Origin: Actinomycetes bacterium
GTDB taxonomy: Bacteria > Actinomycetota > Actinomycetes > Mycobacteriales > Mycobacteriaceae
Assembly: GCA_023416315.1 (NCBI GenBank)
Contig: JAEZIA010000148.1
Span: 1 to 20,591 of the forward strand
DNA: 20,591 nucleotides
Direction: 5' to 3'
Part shown: in pieces, positions 7,662 to 14,943 of the stretch
How positions within the stretch are numbered: position 1 is the first letter of the stretch
How the letters are laid out: each line of letters starts with the position of its first letter
The notes under the pieces: generated by a model
The model's database searches: none
Told to the model about the DNA's origin: nothing
What the model saw: only the letters and a program-made list of their open reading frames with translations
Made by a program: the position numbers and the translations under genes

Positions 7662-7973
7662 ATGACCCGACATTCGATGCGAACCTGGGTGGCCGCCGGC
7701 GCGGTGGCGCTGACGCTGACCGGTGTGCCCGCCGCGATCGTGACGATCACGCCGAGCGGCCGGGCGCAGGCCGATGTCTGCGCCAGCGCCGGGCGGCGGG
7801 TGACGGTCAGCGGCTGCGCGAATCTCTCCGACGTGATGGCGCCCTATGTACCGCCGCCGTCGGACTACGCGCCGCTGCCCGAGGACTACCCGCCACCACC
7901 GCCGCCGCCACCACCGGTCACCGGTTGCGTGGGCTGGAACGGTCGCTGGGTCGACGCCAACGCCTGCCGCTAG
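7662..7973 (+). CDS. Small exported proline-rich protein with four cysteines
   Basis: The 103-aa product has an N-terminal signal peptide (hydrophobic core about 9-30, likely cleavage near AQA-D at 37/38). The mature part has four cysteines (C40, C52, C89 and C102), a proline-rich linker with nine consecutive prolines (77-85), and a short C-terminal motif GCVGWNGRWVDANAC. Paired cysteines flanking an extended linker suggest two small disulfide-bonded ends. A strong ribosome-binding sequence GGGGAGGAG (7647-7655) precedes the ATG. I do not recognise a named family; similar short Pro-rich secreted proteins are common in mycobacteria. Its place 65 bp after ccdA makes it a plausible client of the thiol-disulfide pair (inference). 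A strong terminator follows. Confidence 0.75.
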   Translation: MTRHSMRTWVAAGAVALTLTGVPAAIVTITPSGRAQADVCASAGRRVTVSGCANLSDVMAPYVPPPSDYAPLPEDYPPPPPPPPPVTGCVGWNGRWVDANACR

Positions 7974-7982
7974 CGAACAAGA

Positions 7983-8015
7983 CGAAACCCCGCGGGCGAT
8001 GCCCGCGGGGTTTCG
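7983..8015. terminator. Bidirectional intrinsic-type terminator
   Basis: A perfect 15-bp stem (7983-7997 with 8001-8015) encloses the 3-nt loop GAT. The outer part of each arm is CGAAACCCC/GGGGTTTCG, giving a short A-tract on one side and a T-tract on the other. It sits between the convergent small exported gene (stop 7973) and katG (stop 8030), so it can end both transcripts. Confidence 0.9.
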
Positions 8016-8029
8016 CTTACTTACTGATC

Positions 8030-10255
8030 TCAGGCCAGGTCGAACCGGTCTGCGTTCATCACCTTGACCCACGCCGCGACGAAGTCCTCGACGAACTTGC
8101 CCGCGTTGTCGTCCTGGGCGTACACCTCGACCAGGGCGCGCAGCACCGAGTTCGAGCCGAACACCAGGTCGTTGGCGGTCGCGGTCCACTTGAGCGCACC
8201 GGTGGCCCGGTCCGTGCCCTCGTAGACGTTCTCGGTGTTCTCCGACGCCTTCCACTCCGTGCCCATGTCGAGCAGGTTGGTGAAGAAGTCGTTCGACAGC
8301 ACACCGACCCGGTCGGTGAACACGCCGTGCTTGGTGCCGCCGTGGTTGGCGCCGAGCACCCGCAGACCACCCAGCAGCACGGTCAGCTCCGGAGCCGTGA
8401 CACCCAGCAGGTACGCCTTCTCGATGAGGAGCTGCTCGAGCGCAGCCTTCTCGCCGGGCCGTGCGTAGTTACGGAACCCGTCGGCCCGCGGTTCGAGAAC
8501 CGCGAACGACTCGACATCGGTCTGCTCCTGGGTGGCGTCGGTGCGGCCGGGTGCGAAGTGCACGTCGATCGCGTACCCGGCCTCCTTGGCCGCCTTCTCG
8601 ATCGCGGCGTTGCCGCCGAGCACGATCAGGTCGGCCAGCGAGACGGTCTTGCCGCCGCCGGCGTTGAACTCCTGCTGGATGCGCTCCAGCACCGGGAGCA
8701 CCTTGGCCAGCTCGGCGGGCTCGTTGGCCTCCCAGTTCCGCTGCGGCTCGAGCCGCACGCGGGCACCGTTGGCGCCACCGCGCTTGTCGGTGTTGCGGTA
8801 GCTCGAGGCCGACGCCCACGCGGTCTTGACCAGCTGCGGAACCGTGAGCCCGGAATCCAGGATCTTGGCCTTCAGCGTCGCGGCGTCCGAGTCGTCGATC
8901 AGCTCGCCCTGCACCGGCGGCACCGGGTCCTGCCACAGCTGCGGCTCGGCAACCCAGGGACCCAGGTACCGGGTGATCGGCCCGAGGTCGCGATGCAGCA
9001 GCTTGTACCAAGCACGGGCGAACGCGTCGTTGAGCTCTTCGGGGTGATCGAGCCAACGGCGGGTGATCGCACCGAACTCCGGGTCGACCCGCATCGAGAC
9101 GTCGGTGACCAGCATCGTCGGCTTGCGGTTCGGGCCACCGAACGGATCCGGGATGATCGCCTCGGCGTCCTTGGCCTGGAACTGCCAAGCACCCGCGGGG
9201 CTCTTGACCAGCTCCCACTCGTAGCCGTAGAGGATCTCCAGGAAGGAGTTGCTCCACTTGGTCGGGGTGGGGGTCCACACCACCTCGAGGCCACTGGTGA
9301 TGGTGTCTCCGGCTTTGCCGCTGCCGAACGGGCACTTCCAGCCGAGGCCCTGCTGCTCGATCGGGGCACCTTCCGGCTCGGGGCCGACCAGGGAGCCGTC
9401 GCCGGCGCCGTGGGTCTTGCCGAGGGTGTGGCCGCCGACGATCAGCGCGGCGGTCTCCTCGACGTTCATCGCCATCCGGCCGAACGTTTCCTTGATGTCG
9501 ATCGCGGCCTTCAGCGGATCCGGATTACCTTCCGGCCCTTCCGGATTGACGTAGATCAGACCCATGGTGGTGGCGCCGTACGGCTCGGCCAGTTGGCGCT
9601 CGCCGGAGTAGCGCTTGTCGGTGCCCAACCATTCGTCTTCCTCGCCGAACAGGATCTCTTCGGGCTCCCACACGTCGGGGCGGCCGAAGCCGAAGCCGAA
9701 GGTCTGGAAGCCGGCCGACTCCAGCGCGACGTTGCCGGCGAACACCAGCAGGTCGGCCCAGGAGATCTTGTTGCCGTACTTCTTCTTGACCGGCCACAGC
9801 AGGCGGCGCGCCTTGTCCAGGTTGGCGTTGTCGGGCCAGCTGTTCAACGGGGCGAAGCGCTGCATGCCCTGACCGCCGCCACCGCGGCCGTCGTAGATGC
9901 GGTAGGTGCCCGCGGCATGCCAGCTCATCCGGATGAACAGGCCGGCGTAGCTGCCGTAGTCGGCGGGCCACCAGTCCTGCGAGGTGTTGATGACCGACAG
10001 AACGTCGGCCTTCAGCGCCGCGGGGTCCAGCTTGGCGAACTCGGCGGCGTAGTCGAAGTCGTCGCCGAGCGGGTTGGAGTACGGCGAGTGCGGATGCAGC
10101 TTGGTGACGTCGACCTGATCCGGCCACCAGTCCTGGTTGGTCCGCGGCGCATGCGACTTCGGCTTGGGCGACTCGATCGTCGGGTTTTCGCTCTCACTGG
10201 TCGAGCTGCCCTGGTTCGGGGCCGGCGGGTGGCTATCGGATGTATCAGAGGACAC
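8030..10255 (-). CDS. katG: Catalase-peroxidase KatG
   Basis: This 741-aa bifunctional haem enzyme detoxifies hydrogen peroxide and organic peroxides; mycobacterial KatG also activates isoniazid. Numbered from GTG 10255, the distal haem residues are R109, W112 and H113 in FIRMSWHAAGTYR. The adduct partners are Y235 (GLIYVNPEGP) and M261 (GRMAMN), and the proximal ligand is H276 in GGHTLGKTHG. Serine 321 (TITSGLEVVW) corresponds to S315 of M. tuberculosis KatG and is unchanged; W327 follows. Both tandem peroxidase domains are complete. GTG 10255 is chosen because AAAGGGA lies 5 nt upstream; ATG 10270 would add five residues but has no ribosome-binding sequence. It lies 42 bp downstream of furA, the conserved mycobacterial arrangement. 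Confidence 0.97.
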   Translation of the reverse strand: MSSDTSDSHPPAPNQGSSTSESENPTIESPKPKSHAPRTNQDWWPDQVDVTKLHPHSPYSNPLGDDFDYAAEFAKLDPAALKADVLSVINTSQDWWPADYGSYAGLFIRMSWHAAGTYRIYDGRGGGGQGMQRFAPLNSWPDNANLDKARRLLWPVKKKYGNKISWADLLVFAGNVALESAGFQTFGFGFGRPDVWEPEEILFGEEDEWLGTDKRYSGERQLAEPYGATTMGLIYVNPEGPEGNPDPLKAAIDIKETFGRMAMNVEETAALIVGGHTLGKTHGAGDGSLVGPEPEGAPIEQQGLGWKCPFGSGKAGDTITSGLEVVWTPTPTKWSNSFLEILYGYEWELVKSPAGAWQFQAKDAEAIIPDPFGGPNRKPTMLVTDVSMRVDPEFGAITRRWLDHPEELNDAFARAWYKLLHRDLGPITRYLGPWVAEPQLWQDPVPPVQGELIDDSDAATLKAKILDSGLTVPQLVKTAWASASSYRNTDKRGGANGARVRLEPQRNWEANEPAELAKVLPVLERIQQEFNAGGGKTVSLADLIVLGGNAAIEKAAKEAGYAIDVHFAPGRTDATQEQTDVESFAVLEPRADGFRNYARPGEKAALEQLLIEKAYLLGVTAPELTVLLGGLRVLGANHGGTKHGVFTDRVGVLSNDFFTNLLDMGTEWKASENTENVYEGTDRATGALKWTATANDLVFGSNSVLRALVEVYAQDDNAGKFVEDFVAAWVKVMNADRFDLA

Positions 10256-10260
10256 AACAT

Positions 10261-10267
10261 TCCCTTT
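10261..10267 (-). promoter_or_regulatory. katG ribosome-binding site / polypurine element
   Basis: AAAGGGA on the minus strand ends 5 nt before GTG 10255 and decides the katG start. From memory, a polypurine sequence at the katG 5' end was reported to stabilise processed katG mRNA in mycobacteria; this stretch is in the matching place. Confidence 0.7.
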
Positions 10268-10282
10268 CATATGATTGGGCTG

Positions 10283-10300
10283 TGATCACTTGTGTGATCA
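10283..10300 (-). repeat. Intercistronic hairpin between furA and katG
   Basis: TGATCAC (10283-10289) and GTGATCA (10294-10300) form a perfect 7-bp inverted repeat with a 4-nt loop. It overlaps the furA stop codon (10298-10300) and sits 27 bp before the katG GTG. It may mark or shape the processing point of the furA-katG mRNA. Confidence 0.6.
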
Positions 10301-10729
10301 GGAACGTTCTTTCGGTGAGCAGTCGGGACACAGTCCCCAATAGATGACCTCGGCTTCGTCGAGCACGAAACCGTTGTGCTCGGACGGCGTTAAACACGGC
10401 GCGTCGCCGACCGCACAGTCGACATCGCCGATCACACCGCAGGATCGGCACACCACGTGGTGATGGTTGTCGCCGACGCGCGCCTCATAGCGGGCCACCG
10501 AGCCGGACGGCTGGATGCGCCGCACCAGCCCGGCCGCGGTCAGCGCGGCAAGAACGTCGTAGACCGCCTGGCGAGACACCTCCGGCAGGCCGGTGCGAAC
10601 GGCTCCGAAGATCGTGTCGGTGTCGGCGTGCGGATGCGTGTGCACCGCCTCGAGCACCGCGATCCGCGGGCGGGTGACTCGCAGCTGCGCGCCGCGCAGC
10701 TGGTCGGAGAGATCCGAGACGGAAGTCAC
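10298..10729 (-). CDS. furA: Fur-family redox/metal regulator FurA
   Basis: This 143-aa regulator has a winged-helix N-terminal domain (LRVTRPRIAVLEAV, then SRQAVYDVLAALTAAGLVRRIQ) and a C-terminal metal domain with NHHHVVCRSCGV and a final LCPDC, giving two CxxC pairs plus the DCAVGDAPCL segment. It closely resembles M. tuberculosis FurA (Rv1909c), which represses its own promoter and the downstream katG and is inactivated by oxidation. GTG 10729 is chosen over TTG 10765 because homologues begin near it and it lies 7 nt after a -10-like hexamer, in agreement with the leaderless start known for mycobacterial furA. The longer start would put the operator inside coding sequence. Confidence 0.93.
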   Translation of the reverse strand: MTSVSDLSDQLRGAQLRVTRPRIAVLEAVHTHPHADTDTIFGAVRTGLPEVSRQAVYDVLAALTAAGLVRRIQPSGSVARYEARVGDNHHHVVCRSCGVIGDVDCAVGDAPCLTPSEHNGFVLDEAEVIYWGLCPDCSPKERS

Positions 10730-10736
10730 GGTTTCG

Positions 10737-10768
10737 ATAGTCGTCTCTTTTCTGGAACCAGTCAAGAG
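10737..10768 (-). promoter_or_regulatory. furA promoter with FurA operator
   Basis: On the minus strand TTGACT (10760-10765) and GACTAT (10737-10742) are 17 nt apart. Over the -35 and spacer lies a 24-bp imperfect palindrome (10745-10768): outer arms CTCTT/AAGAG and inner arms CTGG/CCAG share one centre, with 9 of 12 pairs matching. The stretch resembles the AT-rich FurA-binding site described upstream of furA in M. tuberculosis (from memory). Confidence 0.75.
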
Positions 10769-10988
10769 TTGATCGGAAACATATGCTGCGGCGCAGGTCA
10801 GCGGCGTTACGTCGGCGCGTCACCCGGATGCGCAGTGCGATTCGACGCCGCGGCCGCAGCACGGAGAGCTGACGCGATTCGGGTGAAGTCAGGTCGCGAC
10901 CGCGCGAACTGTAAGGTGATCGCGGATCGCGTCCGGCGGCCATCCCGGACCGCACCCCGGATTCTGTCGTCTTGTCAGGAGCAGTTTC

Positions 10989-11873
10989 GTGCCCCTCAAC
11001 ACTGTTGCGCTCGAACTCGTGCCGCCCAACACCGATCGCACTCCCGAGGAAATGCTCGAGGAGGCCCGCAAGGTCGTGCAGTTGTCCACGGAGACCGGCC
11101 TCGAAATCGGGCACGTGATGATCCCCGGGATGATCGAGGAGGACAGCGGCCGCCCGATCGAGATGAAGCCGAAGCTCGACGTGCTGGACTACTGGAATCG
11201 AATCTCACCCGAGCTGCCCGGTGTGCGCGGTCTGTGCACCCAGGTGACGGCATTCATGGATGAGCCGACGTTGGTCAGCCGGCTGACGGCACTTCTCGAC
11301 GCCGGTATGGAAGGTGTCGCCTTCGTCGGTGTTCCGCGGACGATGAACGACGGCGAGGGGGCCGGCGTCGCGCCCACAGACGCGCTGACGATCTTCTCCG
11401 GCCTGGTCCCGAACCGGGGCGCGATCCTGATTCCGACCCGCGCCGACGAGGCGGGCCGGTTCGGTTTCAAGTGCAGCCGCGGCGCCACCTACGGAATGAC
11501 GCAGCTGCTCTACTCCGACGCGATCGTCGGCTTCCTGACCGAGTTCGCCGCCACCACGGACTACCGGCCGGAGATCCTGCTGTCCTTTGGCTTCGTGCCG
11601 AAGGTCGAGTCGCGGGTCGGGCTGATCAACTGGCTGATCCAGGATCCGGGCAACGCGGCCGTCGAGGCCGAGCAGGACTTCGTGCGCACCCTCGCCGAGA
11701 GCGACCCGCCGGTCAAGCGGCAGCTGCTGGTCGACCTCTACAAGCGGGTCATCGACGGCGTCGGCGACCTCGGGTTTCCGCTGAGCATCCACTTCGAGGC
11801 CACCTACGGAATGTCCCGGCCCGCCTTCGATACCTTCGCCGAGATGCTGGCCTACTGGTCGCCGGCCTCCTGA
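10989..11873 (+). CDS. Non-canonical methylenetetrahydrofolate reductase (Rv2172c-like)
   Basis: The 294-aa product starts at GTG 10989 with AGGAG 7 nt upstream. It is recognisable from memory as the mycobacterial family of Rv2172c. Shared blocks are NTVALELVPPNTDR, HVMIPGMIEED, GLCTQVTAFMDE, VAFVGVPRTMNDGEGAGVAP, the RGATYGMTQLLYSDAIVGFL segment, SFGFVPKVESRVGLINWLIQ and a C-terminal HFEATYG. Members of this family were described as flavin-independent NADH-oxidising methylenetetrahydrofolate reductases that supply methyl-THF for methionine synthesis. It lacks obvious similarity to the classical FAD-type MetF. The gene is divergent from furA, with about 220 bp between. TAAGGT at 10912-10917 is a possible -10. 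The next gene follows after 9 bp, implying one transcript. Function is by family memory, not read from catalytic residues. Confidence 0.75.
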   Translation: MPLNTVALELVPPNTDRTPEEMLEEARKVVQLSTETGLEIGHVMIPGMIEEDSGRPIEMKPKLDVLDYWNRISPELPGVRGLCTQVTAFMDEPTLVSRLTALLDAGMEGVAFVGVPRTMNDGEGAGVAPTDALTIFSGLVPNRGAILIPTRADEAGRFGFKCSRGATYGMTQLLYSDAIVGFLTEFAATTDYRPEILLSFGFVPKVESRVGLINWLIQDPGNAAVEAEQDFVRTLAESDPPVKRQLLVDLYKRVIDGVGDLGFPLSIHFEATYGMSRPAFDTFAEMLAYWSPAS

Positions 11874-11882
11874 GCCCAACCC

Positions 11883-12839
11883 ATGCAGGCACTGATCGAC
11901 TTCGACGGCGCACCGGTTTTCGCGATCCCGGCCCGTGCCGACTACCCCGGCTTCCGCGGCTGCGAGGGCATGCTCATCGAGGGTCCCCAGGGCTGGGGCG
12001 AGTTCTGTCCGCCGCGCAGCGGCAGTGATCTGCTGGCGGCTCGCTGGCTGACCTCGGCGATCGAGGGCAGCACCGTCGGCTGGCCCGATCCGATCCGCGG
12101 CCGGGTACCGGTGGCGGTCGCGGTGCCCGCGGTGAGCCCCGAGCGGGCGAACGCGATCGTGACCGACAGTGGCTGCCGCGCGGCCGATGTCGTGCTCACC
12201 GGAGAGCCCGCCGACGCCGCCCGGCTCGAGGCGGTCCGCGACGTGCTGGGTCCGCAGGGATCGATCCGCGGTGTGGCCGCCGCGGCGTGGGACGTCGACA
12301 CCGCGGCCGAGGCGATCACGCGGCTGAACACCGCGGCGGGCGGTTTGGAGTTCGTGCAGCAGCCGTGCGTAACGGCCGGGGAGTTGGCCGCGCTGCGGCG
12401 CCGGATCGACGTGCCGGTGGCAGTCGATGTGTCCGACCTCAGCAGTGCCGGTCTGGCGATGTCCGAGGTCGCCGACATCGTGGTCCTGGACGTCGCCCCG
12501 CTGGGCGGGGTGCGCCGGGCGTTGCGGTTCGCCGAGAAGTGCGAGCTGCCGTATGTGGTGTCGGGCGTCGGGCAGACCAGCATCGGGCTGGCCGGGGGGC
12601 TGGCGCTGGCCGGCGTGCTGCCGGACCTGGCGTTCGCCTGCGGGCTGGGGAGCGCGGCAGCGCTGGCCGGCGATATCGTCCCGGCCGCGCGCTCGCTGCT
12701 GACCGACGACGGCTATCTGCCGGTGGCGCCGATGGCCGCCGCACCCGACCCCGCCCGGGTCGCGGAGTTCACGGTCGACGACCCCGAGCGGGTCGCGTGG
12801 TGGCGGGCGAAGCTGAAGGTCGCCAAAGAGCTGCTCTGA
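11883..12839 (+). CDS. Enolase-superfamily, MenC-like protein lacking catalytic residues (probable pseudoenzyme)
   Basis: The 318-aa product resembles actinobacterial o-succinylbenzoate synthase (MenC). Shared parts are GFRGCEGMLIEGPQGWGEF near the N-terminus, LEFVQQPC (155-162), IDVPVAVDVSD (175-185), VVLDVAPLGGV (200-210) and a DLAFACGLGS block near 250. The catalytic set is mostly gone. The KxK region reads ADVV (101-104), the first metal-ligand Asp is V131, the Glu is Q159, and the sixth-strand Lys is D203; only D182 remains. There is no lysine before K219. It is therefore unlikely to do MenC chemistry. The gene lies 9 bp after the MTHFR gene and is intact, with normal mycobacterial codon use, which suggests selection for some other role. 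Automated annotation will probably call it o-succinylbenzoate synthase. Confidence 0.75.
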   Translation: MQALIDFDGAPVFAIPARADYPGFRGCEGMLIEGPQGWGEFCPPRSGSDLLAARWLTSAIEGSTVGWPDPIRGRVPVAVAVPAVSPERANAIVTDSGCRAADVVLTGEPADAARLEAVRDVLGPQGSIRGVAAAAWDVDTAAEAITRLNTAAGGLEFVQQPCVTAGELAALRRRIDVPVAVDVSDLSSAGLAMSEVADIVVLDVAPLGGVRRALRFAEKCELPYVVSGVGQTSIGLAGGLALAGVLPDLAFACGLGSAAALAGDIVPAARSLLTDDGYLPVAPMAAAPDPARVAEFTVDDPERVAWWRAKLKVAKELL

Positions 12840-12855
12840 GCGGCATGCCGCTCAG
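12836..12855. terminator. 20-bp perfect palindrome spanning two convergent stop codons
   Basis: CTGAGCGGCA followed by its exact complement TGCCGCTCAG forms an 8-bp stem with a CATG loop. It contains the plus-strand TGA (12837-12839) and, symmetrically, the minus-strand TGA (12852-12854). It may end transcription in both directions, although it has no T-tract. Confidence 0.55.
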
Positions 12856-13037
12856 CGGCGTGGACGCCAGGCCGTGACCGCGATACCAACGCCGATCAGA
12901 GCGATGACCGGTCCCAGCACCGACCACGTGGTGGTGTTGCTCATCGGACTGCCCTGAACAGCCCCGAATCCCTGCAACGTGAACAGCAGCCCGAACAACG
13001 TGACGAGCACGCCAACGGCACCGACGGCATGGCGCAT
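12852..13037 (-). CDS. Small two-TM membrane protein (61 aa)
   Basis: The product has two hydrophobic segments: about residues 4-25 (AVGAVGVLVTLFGLLFTLQGFG) and 39-57 (WSVLGPVIALIGVGIAVTA), joined by a short polar loop and ending in basic WRPRR. The ATG at 13037 is preceded by AGAGGAG (13044-13050) at 6 nt, a strong ribosome-binding site lying inside the end of the MOSC gene. It starts 2 bp after the MOSC stop, so the two are translationally coupled. Similar short proteins occur in actinobacteria without known function. It is too short for homology to be certain, but the coupling and ribosome-binding site support a real gene. Confidence 0.75.
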   Translation of the reverse strand: MRHAVGAVGVLVTLFGLLFTLQGFGAVQGSPMSNTTTWSVLGPVIALIGVGIAVTAWRPRR

Positions 13038-13039
13038 CG

Positions 13040-14020
13040 TCAGCTCCTCTTTCCACTGGGCATCGCGGCGGACACCGCGCGCATGACGGCCCGCTTCATC
13101 GCGGCGGCACCGGATCCCGCGGTCGCGCTCAGTGCCGACCGGTTCGGCGGCGCGAGTTCCAGCGCATCGCCTTCGGCGAGCCGACCGGACCGGGCGACAT
13201 TGCCGTAGACACCGAAGCACCGCCGGGTGTGCGCGGCGATGGTGCGGGTGATCTCCTTGTCCCGCTTGAGTTCCGGTTGCTCGTGCGACGGCATCACGCA
13301 GCGGATGGTGGGGATCATCGGCTGCAGTTCGGCGTGCGGCGCGCGCAGCCGGCCGCCGCACCAGTCCCATTCCGGATGGGCCGCCGTGCTCGGGGTGTCG
13401 ACAACGATGGTCGGGCGGAACCGGCGCACGTCGAAGTCGGAGGCCGGCGCCAGCGACCCGAGGGTGGCCAGGCTCTGCTCGGTGATGATGTGGACGGGGT
13501 AGGCATCCACGTAACTGCCGACGGGCGTGGCGTAGCGACTGATCTCGGCGAGCTTGCGCACCGGGAACATCGACAGGTCGGGCAACGGGTCGGAGTCCTC
13601 GAGACCGAAGATCGTGCGCAGGTCGGTCTTGGTGGCCATCGGCGCGCGGTATTCGTCGCGGCGGTCGATCGGTGGCAACGGACGCAGTTGCACCTCCCGA
13701 TCGAGATACCGCGAAAGCGCTTGGTGCACATCGGGATCCGAACTCGAAACCTCGGTTCCATCGGGGAAACCGATCACCACCTCCGGTGCATGTCCGGGCC
13801 CGGCGGCCGTCGGCGGCGCCTGCGCGTAGCGCGCGGTGCACCACAGCAGCCCGGGTAGGCGCTTGGCGCTGGTCGTCGCGTCGAGCTCGACATCACGCAC
13901 CGCCCAGGTACGATCGGCGTGTAATCCGAGTTCGCCGATCGCGGCCTCGGTCAGTCGTTCCCCCTGCATCGACTTCACGGGATAGCGCCAGATCGAGGTG
14001 ATGCGGCCGGCAGGAATCAT
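13040..14020 (-). CDS. MOSC-domain protein (MOSC_N plus MOSC)
   Basis: This 326-aa protein has an N-terminal beta-barrel domain (SIWRYPVKSMQGERL, residues 9-23, the MOSC_N signature) and a C-terminal MOSC domain with DVRRFRPTIVVD (197-208). The conserved cysteine that handles sulfur or molybdenum cofactor is C241 in PTIRCVMPSHEQ. MOSC proteins include the cofactor sulfurase C-terminus and mARC/YcbX-type molybdenum enzymes that reduce N-hydroxylated compounds; YcbX-like is the closer type in length and layout. A C-terminal tail of about 35 residues is Ala/Ser-rich. It sits 17 bp after the multi-TM gene and 2 bp before the small membrane gene, on the same strand. Its redox partner is not encoded nearby. 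Confidence 0.85.
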   Translation of the reverse strand: MIPAGRITSIWRYPVKSMQGERLTEAAIGELGLHADRTWAVRDVELDATTSAKRLPGLLWCTARYAQAPPTAAGPGHAPEVVIGFPDGTEVSSSDPDVHQALSRYLDREVQLRPLPPIDRRDEYRAPMATKTDLRTIFGLEDSDPLPDLSMFPVRKLAEISRYATPVGSYVDAYPVHIITEQSLATLGSLAPASDFDVRRFRPTIVVDTPSTAAHPEWDWCGGRLRAPHAELQPMIPTIRCVMPSHEQPELKRDKEITRTIAAHTRRCFGVYGNVARSGRLAEGDALELAPPNRSALSATAGSGAAAMKRAVMRAVSAAMPSGKRS

Positions 14021-14037
14021 CCACTCAGCCTAGAACG

Positions 14038-14943
14038 TCACTCCGCCGGCGAGCGGTGAAGCGTCCGGGAGGCGACGACCAGCGCGGTCAGGCAGACCAC
14101 CAGCCACAGGCCGAGCACGATGAACGGCAGCGGCCGCTGATTGTGCGGAAAGTAGGTGGCGGCGTGGATCGCCGATACCGTCGCCCCGCTGGGTAGTGCG
14201 TGGTTGAAGAACGCGAACGGTTGCGGCAGCAGCGATGCCGACACCGCACCACCCGAGGACGTGTTGCCCAGCAGGATGAACACCAGCCAGGTCGGGATGA
14301 TGGCCCACCGGTGGATCAGCACCAGCATCGTCGAGTTGAACGCGGCGGCGATCGCGATCTGCACGGAGGTCAGCAGCCACAGCTGAGGAAACGGCGTGCT
14401 CAGTGCGCCCAGCACCGGGCCGGTCACCACCGACAACGCCGCACCGCCGACGACGGCGAGCACCGCAAGACAGAGCAGCCAGCGTCGCAGCGTGAGGGTT
14501 TTGACGTTGGCCCGCAGCTGGAACATCGTGATGAAGCCCAGAATCGTGGCGGCGATGACCAGGTAGAACGTGGCCAGGCCGGCGGGGTCCGACGGCGGCA
14601 GCGGGTGCAGGTCGACGATCGGCAGGAGGAACCGTCCCGGCTGGGCTTGGTCCAGTTGGATCAGGGCGCGAGTTCCGGACGGGTCGCTGGCGCTGGACAG
14701 CAACAACTCGGGCGGGGCCGCGGTGGCGTCGATCGCGGCGGTGACGCGCTGCTGGTTGATCGCGGCGATCGCGTCGTCGCGGGTGGCGTAGGCGTGGATG
14801 TCGAATTCGTCGGGGTTGTGGTTCAGGGCCGCCACGAACGGTGCGGTGACAGTGGCCGAGCCGACCACACCGACCGGCAGGTTACGCGGCAGCGGACGAC
14901 CGAGCGCAACGGTGTAGGCGGCGGCGAAACTCGATGCCAGCAC
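14038..14943 (-). CDS. Multi-TM membrane protein, YhgE/Pip- or ABC-2-permease-like; 5' end disputed
   Basis: The residues visible from GTG 14943 are 301. The layout is an N-terminal hydrophobic segment, an extracytoplasmic region of about 115 residues starting LPRNLPVGVVG, and then five more hydrophobic segments from about residue 122 (GLATFYLVIAATILGFITMFQ) to the end. One TM followed by a large external loop and five TMs is the plan of YhgE/Pip, DUF3533 and some ABC-2 permeases. From GTG 14943 the first TM is cut in half. Upstream the same frame continues with TSRFALRRIPLEIRKVATV, a natural cytoplasmic N-terminus, but has no ATG, GTG or TTG until GTG 15045, and an in-frame TAG (15022-15024) lies between. 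Possible nonsense mutation or an unusual start. Confidence 0.65.
   Translation of the reverse strand: MLASSFAAAYTVALGRPLPRNLPVGVVGSATVTAPFVAALNHNPDEFDIHAYATRDDAIAAINQQRVTAAIDATAAPPELLLSSASDPSGTRALIQLDQAQPGRFLLPIVDLHPLPPSDPAGLATFYLVIAATILGFITMFQLRANVKTLTLRRWLLCLAVLAVVGGAALSVVTGPVLGALSTPFPQLWLLTSVQIAIAAAFNSTMLVLIHRWAIIPTWLVFILLGNTSSGGAVSASLLPQPFAFFNHALPSGATVSAIHAATYFPHNQRPLPFIVLGLWLVVCLTALVVASRTLHRSPAE

Noticed and set aside
7890..7916. CCG/CCA tract as a possible microsatellite
   Set aside because: It encodes the polyproline linker with mixed CCG and CCA codons, so it is not a pure slippage repeat.
7925..10285. 786-codon open frame on the plus strand opposite katG
   Set aside because: It is a mirror of katG caused by high-GC codon use; KatG has a full set of catalytic residues and the opposite frame has no recognisable domain and crosses the terminator.
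11883..12839. Straight annotation as MenC (o-succinylbenzoate synthase)
   Set aside because: The catalytic lysines and most metal ligands are missing and no other menaquinone genes are nearby.
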